A stretch of DNA of 64,000 bases from RHLJ01 sp040222455 (lineage in GTDB: Bacteria > Bacteroidota > Rhodothermia > Balneolales > Balneolaceae). How positions within the stretch are numbered: position 1 is the stretch's first letter; every line of letters begins with the position of its first letter. This document shows positions 44,798 to 53,720 of the stretch, piece by piece. Where the stretch lies: contig JAVKDD010000027.1 of assembly GCA_040222455.1 (NCBI GenBank), positions 598,482 to 662,481 of the forward strand, in the 5' to 3' direction. Made by a program: the position numbers and the translations under genes. The notes under the pieces were generated by a model. That model searched no databases. It was not told the DNA's origin and was given only the letters and a program-made list of their open reading frames with translations.

Positions 44798-47026
44798 ATG
44801 TCTACCGATAAAGCGAAGATTATTTATACTTATACAGATGAAGCCCCTGCATTAGCTACCCATTCTTTTTTACCAATTATTGAAGCATTTACAAAAGCAG
44901 CTGGCGTTAAAGTTGAAACCCGCGATATTTCGCTCGCTGGCAGATTGATTGCAAATTTTTCTGAGTATCTAACAGATGAGCAAAAAGAATCCGATGCTTT
45001 AGCTGAACTCGGTGAGCTTGCTAAAACTCCTGAAGCTAATATTATAAAATTGCCAAATATAAGTGCTTCTGTACCGCAATTGGTTGCTACAATCAAAGAG
45101 CTTCAAGCAAAAGGATATGCTGTCCCTGATTTTCCAGAAGATGCAAAAACAGATAAAGATAAATCCGTTAAAGCTAAGTACTCCAAAGTATTAGGAAGTG
45201 CAGTTAATCCTGTTCTTAGAGAAGGAAATTCAGATCGAAGAGCTCCTAAAGCGGTAAAAGAATACGCTCGCAAAAACCCTCATTCCATGGGGACTTGGAG
45301 TCCAGATTCTAAAACTCATGTCTCTACCATGGAATCTGGTGACTTCAGATCAAATGAAAAATCAGTTACCGTTTCTGAGCCAACTAGTGTTCGTATTGAG
45401 CATGTAGCTGAGGATGGATCCGTCACAGTTTTAAAAGAAAAAGTAGCTCTTTTAGCTGGTGAAGTTATTGACGGAACATTTATCAGTAAAAAAGAACTTA
45501 TTAAATTTTTAGGTGAGCAAGTTCAAGATGCAAAAGATTTAGGAGTCCTATTCTCATTGCATATGAAAGCAACGATGATGAAAGTTTCTGACCCTATTAT
45601 TTTTGGTCATGGCGTAAAAGTATTTTTTGCTGATGTATTTGAAAAACATTCAGACACATTCACAAAACTTGGGGTAGATGTGACTAATGGTTTTGGTGAT
45701 GTAGTTGCTAAACTGAATGAACTCCCTGCAGATAAAAAAGCCGAAATTGAAGCTGATATTAAGGCATGCTATAAAAATGGACCTGATATTGCTATGGTAA
45801 ACTCTGACAAAGGCATTACCAACCTTCACGTTCCGAGTGATGTAATTATTGACGCGTCTATGCCGGCAATGATTCGTATTTCTGGACAAATGTGGAATGC
45901 AGAGGGTAAAACTCAGGATACTAAAGCGGTAATTCCAGATAGCAGCTATGCAGGCGTATATCAGGCTACCATCGACTTTTGTATCAAAAACGGTGCTTTT
46001 GATCCAACAACTATGGGAAGTGTACCTAACGTTGGATTGATGGCTCAGAAAGCAGAAGAATATGGCTCCCATGATAAAACTTTTGAACTCGCTTCAGCTG
46101 GAACCGTTCGTATTATAACCGAAGCTGGAAAAGTACTTATGGAGCATTCCGTTGAAGAAGGTGATATTTGGAGAGCTTGCCAGGTTAAAGACGCACCCGT
46201 TCAGGATTGGGTGAAATTAGCAGTTAATAGAGCCAAAGATACTGGTTCGCCTGCCGTTTTCTGGTTAGATGAAAGCAGAGCTCATGATGCTGAATTAATC
46301 AAGAAAGTGAATACCTATTTAAAGGATCATGATACCAATGGATTGGAAATTCACATCATGGCGCCTATAGAAGCGACTCAATTCTCACTCGAGCGTATTA
46401 AAGTAGGAAAAGACACCATTTCAGTTACAGGAAATGTATTGCGCGATTACCTCACCGACCTCTTCCCTATTCTGGAACTCGGAACCAGTGCAAAAATGCT
46501 TTCTATTGTTCCGCTCATGAATGGTGGCGGATTGTTTGAAACTGGTGCCGGTGGTTCAGCTCCTAAGCACGTACAACAGTTTGTTGCTGAAAATTACTTA
46601 CGATGGGATTCGTTGGGCGAGTTCTTAGCCTTGGCAGTTTCTCTGGAGCATTTATCAAAAACTTTTGACAATGCAGAAGCGAAGATTCTGGGCGAAACTT
46701 TAGACGAAGCAACATCTAAATTCCTTCAAAATGATAAGTCTCCTGCACGTCGACTGGGACAAATTGATAACCGTGGTTCTCATTTTTATCTGGCAATGTA
46801 TTGGGCAGAAGCGCTGGCACATCAAAACAGCAATGCCGACCTAAAATCACGGTTCGCACCAATTGCACAGGCAATGGGAGAAAACGAAGATAAAATCAAC
46901 AAAGAACTCATTGGGGTTCAGGGTTCACCTGTTGATATTGATGGATACTACCGTATCGACCGAAACAAAGCCGATGCTGCTATGAAACCAAGCGAAACCT
47001 TTAATGGAATTTTAGCTGGGGTTTAA
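44798..47026 (+). CDS. icd: NADP-dependent isocitrate dehydrogenase, monomeric type
   Basis: A 742-residue monomeric (type II) IDH, matching the family's roughly 740 residues. The start KIIYTYTDEAPALATHSFLP, the substrate region GNSDRRAPKAVKEYARKNPH, MKVSDPIIFGHGVKVFF and the later FWLDESRAHDAELIKKV and GNVLRDYLTDLFPILELGTS are the family signatures. It converts isocitrate to 2-oxoglutarate with NADP+ in the cytosol. It is unrelated in sequence to the common homodimeric IDH. With KorAB (28040-31001) it covers two consecutive oxidative TCA steps. GTG/ATG context: ATG at 44798. Confidence 0.95.
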   Translation: MSTDKAKIIYTYTDEAPALATHSFLPIIEAFTKAAGVKVETRDISLAGRLIANFSEYLTDEQKESDALAELGELAKTPEANIIKLPNISASVPQLVATIKELQAKGYAVPDFPEDAKTDKDKSVKAKYSKVLGSAVNPVLREGNSDRRAPKAVKEYARKNPHSMGTWSPDSKTHVSTMESGDFRSNEKSVTVSEPTSVRIEHVAEDGSVTVLKEKVALLAGEVIDGTFISKKELIKFLGEQVQDAKDLGVLFSLHMKATMMKVSDPIIFGHGVKVFFADVFEKHSDTFTKLGVDVTNGFGDVVAKLNELPADKKAEIEADIKACYKNGPDIAMVNSDKGITNLHVPSDVIIDASMPAMIRISGQMWNAEGKTQDTKAVIPDSSYAGVYQATIDFCIKNGAFDPTTMGSVPNVGLMAQKAEEYGSHDKTFELASAGTVRIITEAGKVLMEHSVEEGDIWRACQVKDAPVQDWVKLAVNRAKDTGSPAVFWLDESRAHDAELIKKVNTYLKDHDTNGLEIHIMAPIEATQFSLERIKVGKDTISVTGNVLRDYLTDLFPILELGTSAKMLSIVPLMNGGGLFETGAGGSAPKHVQQFVAENYLRWDSLGEFLALAVSLEHLSKTFDNAEAKILGETLDEATSKFLQNDKSPARRLGQIDNRGSHFYLAMYWAEALAHQNSNADLKSRFAPIAQAMGENEDKINKELIGVQGSPVDIDGYYRIDRNKADAAMKPSETFNGILAGV

Positions 47027-47118
47027 TACATTCACGATCCGCCAACTGGCGGAGAAGGGATCTCAGACTTTGAAGCTAAAAATTGCTTTGTCGAATACAC
47101 TCCCCGCAAATGTCAATG

Positions 47119-47154
47119 GTCATTCTGAGGATACTTTCGAAGAATCTGCAAAGC
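47119..47154. repeat. half copy of the REP-like element at 8213
   Basis: GTCATTCTGAG followed by AAGAATCTGCAAAGC repeats the arm order and words of the inverted element at 8213-8288 (GTCGTCCTGAG ... AAGAATCTGCAAAGC), here without the second arm. It lies in the 397-bp gap between icd and the SatD gene. Confidence 0.65.
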
Positions 47155-47176
47155 CCGGCTTAATCATATGTTTATT

Positions 47177-47221
47177 AGCTCCCACTTCACCCCGGACTTG
47201 ATCTGGCGTGACGTGGGAGCT
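47177..47221. repeat. long hairpin repeat
   Basis: AGCTCCCAC and GTGGGAGCT form a perfect 9-bp outer stem. The centre holds CCGGACTTGATCTGG, a degenerate version of the GGACCTGATCC core seen at 57140-57160. It lies in the gap between icd and the SatD gene. Confidence 0.6.
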
Positions 47222-47340
47222 TAGCATATTGTCTGCCATCATCTTTCACTTGTTGCTCTTCTTGCATAACTCTGCTAATCAACATGGAAAAAATAAAACT
47301 CAATTAGTTTCCATATCGACTCTCTGCCCCATAATCTCAT

Positions 47341-47390
47341 TTATCGGCTATATACCCGATAATTATTAATATCGGTTTAAAACCCGATAT
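47341..47390. promoter_or_regulatory. pair of 22-bp operator-like palindromes upstream of the SatD gene
   Basis: Two tandem inverted repeats share the half-site ATCGG and CCCGAT. Site 1 (47341-47362) has arms TTATCGG / CCGATAA around a TATATA centre, 20 of 22 positions symmetric. Site 2 (47369-47390) has arms ATATCGG / CCGATAT around TTTAAAA, 18 of 22 symmetric. Centres are 28 bp apart and site 2 ends 33 bp before the ATG of the SatD gene, the place expected for an operator over a promoter. The SatD protein carries a C-terminal helix-turn-helix, so autoregulation is a natural guess. Confidence 0.65.
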
Positions 47391-47423
47391 TTTTATTTAT
47401 CAAGTATTCATCTATATTTTGCT

Positions 47424-48038
47424 ATGACAAGCATAATTACAGGCGATATTATTAATTCAAGGAACACCAGCGCTTCTAGCTGGATGAATGCTCTGAAGCC
47501 CATCTTGAATGATATTGGAGAAACTCCAGGTTATTGGGAAATATTTAGAGGTGATAGCTTTCAAGTAGAAATTCCCGCGCCAGAAGAAGCTTTATTTCGT
47601 GCTTTTCAAATAAAAGCAGTCATAAAATGCATCAAAGATTTAGATGTTCGAATGAGTATCGGCATTGGCACTAAAAGTTATTCCGCTGATAAAATAACAG
47701 AATCGAATGGAGAAGCTTTTATCAATTCTGGTGATGGATTTGAGGCTCTGGAAAAAAATAGACAAACTTTATTGGTTACCACCAATCAACCTGCTTTTGA
47801 TGAAGAAATGAATCTTTATATACGATTACTTCTCATCGCTTTAGATAACTGGACCGTGAAGTCAGCTGAGTTCGTAGCTGTAAATCTGCAAAAAAATATG
47901 ACTCAAGAAGCAATTGCAAAAAAACTAAATATTGGACAATCTTCGGTAAGTGAACGCAATCAACGTTCTTACTTCTCAGAATTAAAAGAAGTGGAGATAC
48001 GGTACAGAAAGCTTATTAAAACCTACCAACTAGGATGA
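47424..48038 (+). CDS. SatD-family protein with helix-turn-helix
   Basis: A 204-residue protein. The N-terminal SatD/nucleotidyl-cyclase-like domain begins SIITGDIINSRNTSASSWMN, has FRGDSFQVEIPAPEEALFRA near residue 42 and MSIGIGTKSYSADKITESNG near residue 78. A winged or simple HTH follows at about 155-180 (NMTQEAIAKKLNIGQSSVSE). SatD proteins are linked to acid and stress survival in streptococci; the biochemical role is unknown. The ATG at 48035 of the next gene overlaps its stop, the ATGATGA type of translational coupling. Confidence 0.82.
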   Translation: MTSIITGDIINSRNTSASSWMNALKPILNDIGETPGYWEIFRGDSFQVEIPAPEEALFRAFQIKAVIKCIKDLDVRMSIGIGTKSYSADKITESNGEAFINSGDGFEALEKNRQTLLVTTNQPAFDEEMNLYIRLLLIALDNWTVKSAEFVAVNLQKNMTQEAIAKKLNIGQSSVSERNQRSYFSELKEVEIRYRKLIKTYQLG

Positions 48039-48775
48039 TGATTATACTAGTCCTCATATTTGTTCACTTATTAGGTGATTTTTTTCTCCAACCTTTTAAT
48101 TGGGTCCAACACAAAGAAAAGCATAAGGTAAAATCGAAATATCTGTATGCACATGCAGCCATTCATGGAGTTTTAACCTTTGGATTACTTTTCTTAGTTA
48201 GCATTCCATTTTTTAAAGCATTGTTAATATCACTTACAATCTTGGTCAGTCACTTTATCATAGATGCTTGTAAGTTGAGCTTTCAAGGGAAAAAAGAGAA
48301 CCTTAAGAAAAGAAGAAGATGGTTTCTCTTTGATCAAGTCCTTCATTTTCTGGTCATCGCATTAATCTGGTACTTTACAGAAGGTTCGCTGATAAATTTA
48401 CAAGATCTCATTACTGAAAACGTTTTGTTGGGTATTGTATCAATAATGTTCTTGCTTAACCCCTCATCCATTCTAATAAACATTATTCTTTCAAATTGGG
48501 AAGCCAATATTAAAAGTGAGAAAAAAGAAGAACTTAGTAGTGCCGGAAAGTATATAGGAATACTGGAGCGTTTATTTGTATTCGGGTTTATCGTAACAAA
48601 TAATTGGGAAGGAATTGGTTTTTTATTAGCGGCTAAATCTGTGTTTAGATTTGGTGATTTAAATAAAGCGACAGATCGAAATCTTACCGAATACATTCTT
48701 ATTGGCACATTAATTAGCTTTGGAATAGCCCTATTAATTGGAATAATATTCCTTAAAGCGAGTGCTTTCATTTAA
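48035..48775 (+). CDS. DUF3307 multi-span membrane protein
   Basis: A 246-residue membrane protein. The start is MIILVLIFVHLLGDFFLQPFNWVQHKEKH, shown here in parts: VHLLGDFFLQPF then KHKVKSKYLYAHAAIHG, followed by LLFLVSIPFFKALLISLTIL and SHFIIDACKLSF. This His/Asp-rich arrangement is the DUF3307 pattern. About seven hydrophobic segments are visible. Its start overlaps the SatD gene stop by 4 bp; SatD-DUF3307 pairs recur in many genomes, pointing to a shared but unknown role. A membrane-bound partner of the SatD protein is likely. Confidence 0.82.
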   Translation: MMIILVLIFVHLLGDFFLQPFNWVQHKEKHKVKSKYLYAHAAIHGVLTFGLLFLVSIPFFKALLISLTILVSHFIIDACKLSFQGKKENLKKRRRWFLFDQVLHFLVIALIWYFTEGSLINLQDLITENVLLGIVSIMFLLNPSSILINIILSNWEANIKSEKKEELSSAGKYIGILERLFVFGFIVTNNWEGIGFLLAAKSVFRFGDLNKATDRNLTEYILIGTLISFGIALLIGIIFLKASAFI

Positions 48776-48894
48776 AAACTAACACCGCACACCGCTATCA
48801 AAAGCTTCTACAAGCAGTTATGGAAATGTTGCTTAAATTGCTTTATATCTTAGATATAAATACTGATCATTAATCATAATCAGTGAGAAGTAAA

Positions 48895-49971
48895 TTAATT
48901 CTCAAACATATCTATAATCGCTTGATGTGCTTGTTTTGGTTGAAAATTACTGTCATAAAGTAATGGCCATTCATCCTGGTTATTCCAAAAATCTCTAAGC
49001 CATGTATCGTCGTCTTTTACGCCCCAATTTGTAATCCCAAATCTATTCTCATCGGGGATGGATTTATAGAGATTCACAATTTCATTAATTCGATTTACAT
49101 GTCGCTGAGAAAGATTTGAATTATATTCAGATTCTGTTCCATCTGGATTTAGCCGAATATCCAGTTCAGAATAATGGATAAGTAAATCCCGGGTAACAAT
49201 TTTACCAGTTGCTGTTTGGATGTCACTTATAGCAGGCCAGTTATAACTTATATGCATTTGAAAACCTACTCCATCGATTGGAATATTTCTGGATTGAAAA
49301 TCATCCAATAACTCCAAAACTGCGGCTAGTTTAGTTCCATCGTTTGCTATTCCATAATCGTTATAGAAAAGTAGGACATCAGGATCAGCCTCTCTCGCCC
49401 ATTGGAAAACTTTAGCAATATAATCAGGTCCAAGTTTTTGCCTAAATATGCTATTTCGTAGTGGGTGACCGCTACCATCTTCAAATGCTTCATTCACTAC
49501 ATCCCAACTTGCAATTCTACCTTTATATCTCCCTACAACCTCTTTGATATAGTTCTCAATTAAGTTTTCAAACTCTGTATTGGTCCCACTAAAATTCTCG
49601 ATCCAAGCAGGTGTAGCTGAATGCCAAATAAGTGCGTGACCATGAACACGAATATCAAACTGTTCAGCAAATTCAACAAATGCATCCGTTTTAGAAAAAT
49701 CGATGGCAGATGGATTATTATACATGGGATTCATCTTCATTTCGTACTCTGCGGTAATGCTAGCTGCATCTTCTTTTAGAAGATTCACATAGTTTGCATT
49801 TGCCAGGTGCTGTTCTTGTATAGCAAATCCAATAGGAAAATTGGGGGAATTTCGTAAGCTAGGTTCTAACGAATCTTCACCTGATTCTGTGGATGAATCT
49901 TTGCAGTTCACAATTAGAATCATAAAAATACTTACAACGAAAACTAGTTTATTGACTTGAATAGATCTCAT
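48895..49971 (-). CDS. lipoprotein GH10 endo-1,4-beta-xylanase
   Basis: A 358-residue exported lipoprotein: signal with lipobox LIVNC (Cys23), a Ser-rich spacer, then a GH10 TIM barrel. The marks are HGHALIWHSATPAWI (about 110-124), acid/base Glu161 in WDVVNEAFEDG, FYNDYGI, GVGFQMHI and nucleophile Glu269 in HYSELDIRL, followed by GITNWGVKDDDTWL. It hydrolyses xylan chains or related glucans outside the cell. No carbohydrate-binding module is present and no polysaccharide locus is adjacent. Confidence 0.9.
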   Translation of the reverse strand: MRSIQVNKLVFVVSIFMILIVNCKDSSTESGEDSLEPSLRNSPNFPIGFAIQEQHLANANYVNLLKEDAASITAEYEMKMNPMYNNPSAIDFSKTDAFVEFAEQFDIRVHGHALIWHSATPAWIENFSGTNTEFENLIENYIKEVVGRYKGRIASWDVVNEAFEDGSGHPLRNSIFRQKLGPDYIAKVFQWAREADPDVLLFYNDYGIANDGTKLAAVLELLDDFQSRNIPIDGVGFQMHISYNWPAISDIQTATGKIVTRDLLIHYSELDIRLNPDGTESEYNSNLSQRHVNRINEIVNLYKSIPDENRFGITNWGVKDDDTWLRDFWNNQDEWPLLYDSNFQPKQAHQAIIDMFEN

Positions 49972-50029
49972 ATTAATAGTGTAAATAGTGCGAAATAATT
50001 GAATAATATTAATATTAATTATGGAGTTA

Positions 50030-50533
50030 TTATGAACTTTTCAACTCTTCATATTCCACCTCAAAGCTAAACCAATCGCTTAATAAATCCTTCAATTCAA
50101 AATAAAGCTCATCCATTTCTTCCAATTCATCAGGCTGAGCTTTGGCTAACTGAATCCGGTGTTTATCCTTGGTTACAATTTCAAAAGTAAACCATTCTTT
50201 GTTAATGAGACCTCTTCCTACTAAAGCTTGTCCTGAATCGAAATTTGAGAATAAAAATTTATCTATTTCATCAAAAGACAAAACTCTTCTTTTAATTCTT
50301 AGATAACTAAAAATACGTAGATATTGAGTCATTTTGTACGTGTCTGAACTAAACTCGAAATCATATCGGGTAAAGACTTTCACTAGAATTGCGAAGGCGA
50401 AAATCCACAGAAAAAGAGCAAAAAAAACGCCTAATAACAGACAAGCAAACAAAGCCATAAAATCCAGCAAAGTAAAACTAGCTTCAACAGTAAGGCTTAT
50501 TATAGGAGGATTCTTATGGAGTTTATAGCGCAT
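50030..50533 (-). CDS. membrane protein of unknown function
   Basis: A 167-residue protein with one or two hydrophobic helices near residues 20-55 (LLDFMALFACLLLGVFFALF and onward) and a soluble C-terminal part containing RVLSFDEIDKFLFSNFDSGQ and KDKHRIQLAKAQPDELEEMD. The layout (membrane helix then a small beta-rich PH-like domain) resembles bacterial PH-domain membrane proteins, but the resemblance is only by pattern. It sits 18 bp downstream of the acyl-CoA carboxylase gene on the same strand, so it may be cotranscribed. Confidence 0.5.
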   Translation of the reverse strand: MRYKLHKNPPIISLTVEASFTLLDFMALFACLLLGVFFALFLWIFAFAILVKVFTRYDFEFSSDTYKMTQYLRIFSYLRIKRRVLSFDEIDKFLFSNFDSGQALVGRGLINKEWFTFEIVTKDKHRIQLAKAQPDELEEMDELYFELKDLLSDWFSFEVEYEELKSS

Positions 50534-50551
50534 TCAATAATATAGGTAACT

Positions 50552-52171
50552 CTACACCTGAATCACGCCCGTTTTAAACTCTTTAATCTCAGGATTCAAA
50601 TTGGCACATTCTAAAGCATTTGAAATACGGGCACGGGTTTCGACAGGATGAATAATTTCATCAACCCATAGCCTTGAGGCAGCATATCTCACATCAGTTT
50701 GTTTGTTATAACTGTCTGTAATTTCCTTCATCAGTTCTGCCTGTTTCTCCTCACTCACCTCCTCTCCCTTTTTCTTCATAGAAGCTATTTTAATTTGAAG
50801 CAATGTTTTAGCGGCTGAAGCTCCACTCATTACCGCAATATTTGCCGTTGGCCAGGCATACATAAACCGAGGGTCATACGCTCTTCCACACATCGCATAA
50901 TTTCCTGCACCATAGCTATTTCCAATAACGATTGTAATTTTTGGAACAGTAGAATTAGCCATGGCATTTACCATTTTAGCGCCATCTTTGATAATTCCAC
51001 CATGTTCACTTCTTTTACCAATCATGAATCCAGTAACGTCTTGCAAGAAAATCAATGGGATTTTTTTCTGATTGCAGTTCATGATAAATCGGGCGGCTTT
51101 ATCGGCACTCTCACTGTAAATCACCCCGCCAATCTGCATCTCTCCTTTTTTGGTTTTACTAACCGTTCGTTGATTAGCAACGATACCAACGCTCCATCCA
51201 TCAATCCGGGCATATCCCGTAATTAGCGTTTGTCCATACCCTTTTTTGAATTCTGTAAAACTGTCTTCATCTATCATACATTCCAGAATATCATTCATGT
51301 TATATGGAGAAGTTCTGGATTCTGGTAAAATTGAATACACATCCGAAGCTGGGCGTTTTGGACTTTTAGGTTCCGATCTGTTAAATCCAGCTGTTTTATA
51401 AGGCCCTAGCTTATCTACTAAATCCCGAATAGTAGCAAGACATTCAGCATCATCTTTCATTTTATAATCGGTAACGCCACTAATTTCGGTGTGAGTAGTA
51501 GCACCACCTAATGTCTCATTATCCACGCTTTCGCCAATTGCTGCTTTAACCAAATAACTTCCAGCTAAAAATACACTTCCTGTTCCATCTACAATTAATG
51601 CTTCGTCGCTCATTATCGGTAAATACGCACCCCCCGCAACACAACTTCCCATAATGGCTGCGATTTGAGGAATTCCTTTAGCTGAAATCACGGCGTTATT
51701 TCTAAACATTCTCCCGAAATGTTCTTTATCTGGGAAAATTTCATCCTGCATCGGAAGAAAGACTCCAGCCGAATCGACCAGATATATCAATGGAATATGA
51801 TTTTCGATTGCGATTTCCTGAGCACGTAGATTTTTTTTAGCCGTGATTGGGAACCAAGCCCCAGCTTTTACCGTAGCGTCATTTGCAACAATCATGCAAG
51901 TTCTTCCACTAACAGTACCAATCCCAGTAATAACTCCACCTGAGGCACATCCACCTACCTCCTGGTACATCTCATAACCTGCCCATAGTCCAAGTTCAAA
52001 AAAATCTGATTTGTCATCAATGAGTGTTGAGACACGTTCTCGTGCTGTTAACTTGCCTTTAGAATGCTCTTTTTTAATTCGAGATTCTCCTCCACCAAGC
52101 TTAATTTCTGTTTCTTGTTCCTGAAGTGTATTGATAAGATCGTGAAGCCAATGCTTTGGTGTTGTACTCAT
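50552..52171 (-). CDS. acyl-CoA carboxylase, carboxyltransferase (beta) subunit, MCC-like
   Basis: A 539-residue carboxyltransferase with both halves. N-terminal marks are KGKLTARERVSTLIDDKSDF, GVITGIGTVSGRTCMIVAND, PLIYLVDSAGVFLPMQDEIF and GSCVAGGAYLPIMSDEALIV. C-terminal marks are FLQDVTGFMIGKRSEHGGII and IGNSYGAGNYAMCGRAYDPR, then WPTANIAVMSG. The LPMQ and EHFGRMFRN stretch matches methylcrotonyl-CoA carboxylase beta better than propionyl-CoA carboxylase. The biotin carboxylase/alpha subunit is not adjacent. It transfers CO2 from biotin to the acyl-CoA. Confidence 0.88.
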   Translation of the reverse strand: MSTTPKHWLHDLINTLQEQETEIKLGGGESRIKKEHSKGKLTARERVSTLIDDKSDFFELGLWAGYEMYQEVGGCASGGVITGIGTVSGRTCMIVANDATVKAGAWFPITAKKNLRAQEIAIENHIPLIYLVDSAGVFLPMQDEIFPDKEHFGRMFRNNAVISAKGIPQIAAIMGSCVAGGAYLPIMSDEALIVDGTGSVFLAGSYLVKAAIGESVDNETLGGATTHTEISGVTDYKMKDDAECLATIRDLVDKLGPYKTAGFNRSEPKSPKRPASDVYSILPESRTSPYNMNDILECMIDEDSFTEFKKGYGQTLITGYARIDGWSVGIVANQRTVSKTKKGEMQIGGVIYSESADKAARFIMNCNQKKIPLIFLQDVTGFMIGKRSEHGGIIKDGAKMVNAMANSTVPKITIVIGNSYGAGNYAMCGRAYDPRFMYAWPTANIAVMSGASAAKTLLQIKIASMKKKGEEVSEEKQAELMKEITDSYNKQTDVRYAASRLWVDEIIHPVETRARISNALECANLNPEIKEFKTGVIQV

Positions 52172-52287
52172 AGGGAAGAATTCAATGTTTTTGTATAATA
52201 GTATCCAACAATATTTCGTTGAAAATAGAAATTTTAAAGATCGATTACTTAGAACAACTTCGGATCTTCAAACTCAATCATTACAAC

Positions 52288-53664
52288 ATGCTAAAAAGGT
52301 ACTTTTCACTCTTCGCAATTTTGTTGCTTGCAACGCCTGTACTTGCGCAGCGTTCTAATAAAGTAGACTATGTAAATCTCGCTAATCGGGCTAACGCACC
52401 TCAAATCTTTATTGACGATATAATATTGCCAACTGAAGATGGTAAAGCGAGTCTGTCTCTCATTTTTCGTTTCGATAATGATTTTCTCCCTTATAAAAAG
52501 ATTTCCCCTTCCGATGATATTATCGCACCAGAAGGAATGGAGTTCTTTACTATAGCCAGACTTAATTCTGAAATTTTTAAAGGGCGAATTTCCCGAAGAA
52601 ATAGCTCAAATGTTGAAACGGTTTCCAGAGATTTATGGACAGATACCTTATATACAAAGACCTTTGCTGAAACAGAATCTAAAAATCTATATGCATCAGG
52701 TTCACTTTCAAATACATTAGATCCTGGCGATTACAATTATGTGCTCCAACTTAGTTTAATGGAAAATACAAGAGATAGAAATTCGAACCGACAGAATGTT
52801 CGCATTTGGGATTGGAAAAATAAGCCTACTGGAGAAATTTATCTTATCAAAGAAAAAACTGAGGATGAACGTTTTAGGTTAATGAATCTTGATGATAATG
52901 TACTATTTGGGCAAGATTTTAAAGCACTTGTTCGAATTCCAAAGTACTCTGATGAACTTGATTACACAGTCGAAGTGTTTAAAGCTCGCCCAAATCAAAA
53001 AGATACGTTGAAAGCTGAGTCGATATATAAATCCGCTATTTCAAATCAAGAAGTAAGAAATGGGGTCATTCCCATTCTTTCCAAGAATGAAGAGCCTACA
53101 CTTAGTTATAAAGAAACGGATATGGATTTTAACTATGTACTTCTTACGATTCCAAATTCAACTTTTGAAAACTCAGCTTATATACTTGAAATCAAGTCCT
53201 CTGATTCAAATAATCCGATTGCCAGAACATTCTTTCGATCATATTGGCAAAATATGCCTGCCAGTTTATTAAACCTGGACATTGCTATTGAAAACATGAA
53301 GTTTATTGTTGGTGAAAATGAAATAAAGAGACTCAAATCAGGTAATAGTCAGGAAAAAGAAAAGAAATTTAGAGCCTTTTGGGATAGTAAAGATCCGACC
53401 CCAAATACCGTATATAATGAGTTAATGGCCGAGTATTACCGTCGTGTTGATTTTGCATTTAAAGAATATCGAAATCCCGGTAATCCAATTGGATACGAAA
53501 GTGATCAAGGTGAAATCTATATCAAGTTTGGACCTCCAGATTCTAAGGAAAGACAATTTCCAACAAATGGGAAAGTTCTTGAAGTTTGGAAGTATCCAAA
53601 TCGTACATTTTTATTTGAGAGAACAACAGGTTTCGGGGATTTTGTATTATTGAAAACTGAATAA
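52288..53664 (+). CDS. exported GWxTD-domain protein
   Basis: About 458 residues with a signal peptide (MLKRYFSLFAILLLATPVLA, cleavage near Ala-Gln). The N-terminal half is beta-rich; the C-terminal region has the GWxTD-associated pattern FRAFWDSKDPTPNTVYNEL, YYRRVDFAFKEY, GYESDQGEIYIKFGPPDSKE and LEVWKYPNRTFLFE. The family is found in Bacteroidota, Ignavibacteria and Rhodothermota with unknown function. A TTG 69 bp upstream is possible but would place the signal internally, so ATG 52288 is chosen. Confidence 0.85.
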   Translation: MLKRYFSLFAILLLATPVLAQRSNKVDYVNLANRANAPQIFIDDIILPTEDGKASLSLIFRFDNDFLPYKKISPSDDIIAPEGMEFFTIARLNSEIFKGRISRRNSSNVETVSRDLWTDTLYTKTFAETESKNLYASGSLSNTLDPGDYNYVLQLSLMENTRDRNSNRQNVRIWDWKNKPTGEIYLIKEKTEDERFRLMNLDDNVLFGQDFKALVRIPKYSDELDYTVEVFKARPNQKDTLKAESIYKSAISNQEVRNGVIPILSKNEEPTLSYKETDMDFNYVLLTIPNSTFENSAYILEIKSSDSNNPIARTFFRSYWQNMPASLLNLDIAIENMKFIVGENEIKRLKSGNSQEKEKKFRAFWDSKDPTPNTVYNELMAEYYRRVDFAFKEYRNPGNPIGYESDQGEIYIKFGPPDSKERQFPTNGKVLEVWKYPNRTFLFERTTGFGDFVLLKTE

Positions 53665-53720
53665 TAGGGTTGTTATTTCCTCATTCTTGCTCGTACTTTA
53701 TCTCATGAAAATATATGCTT

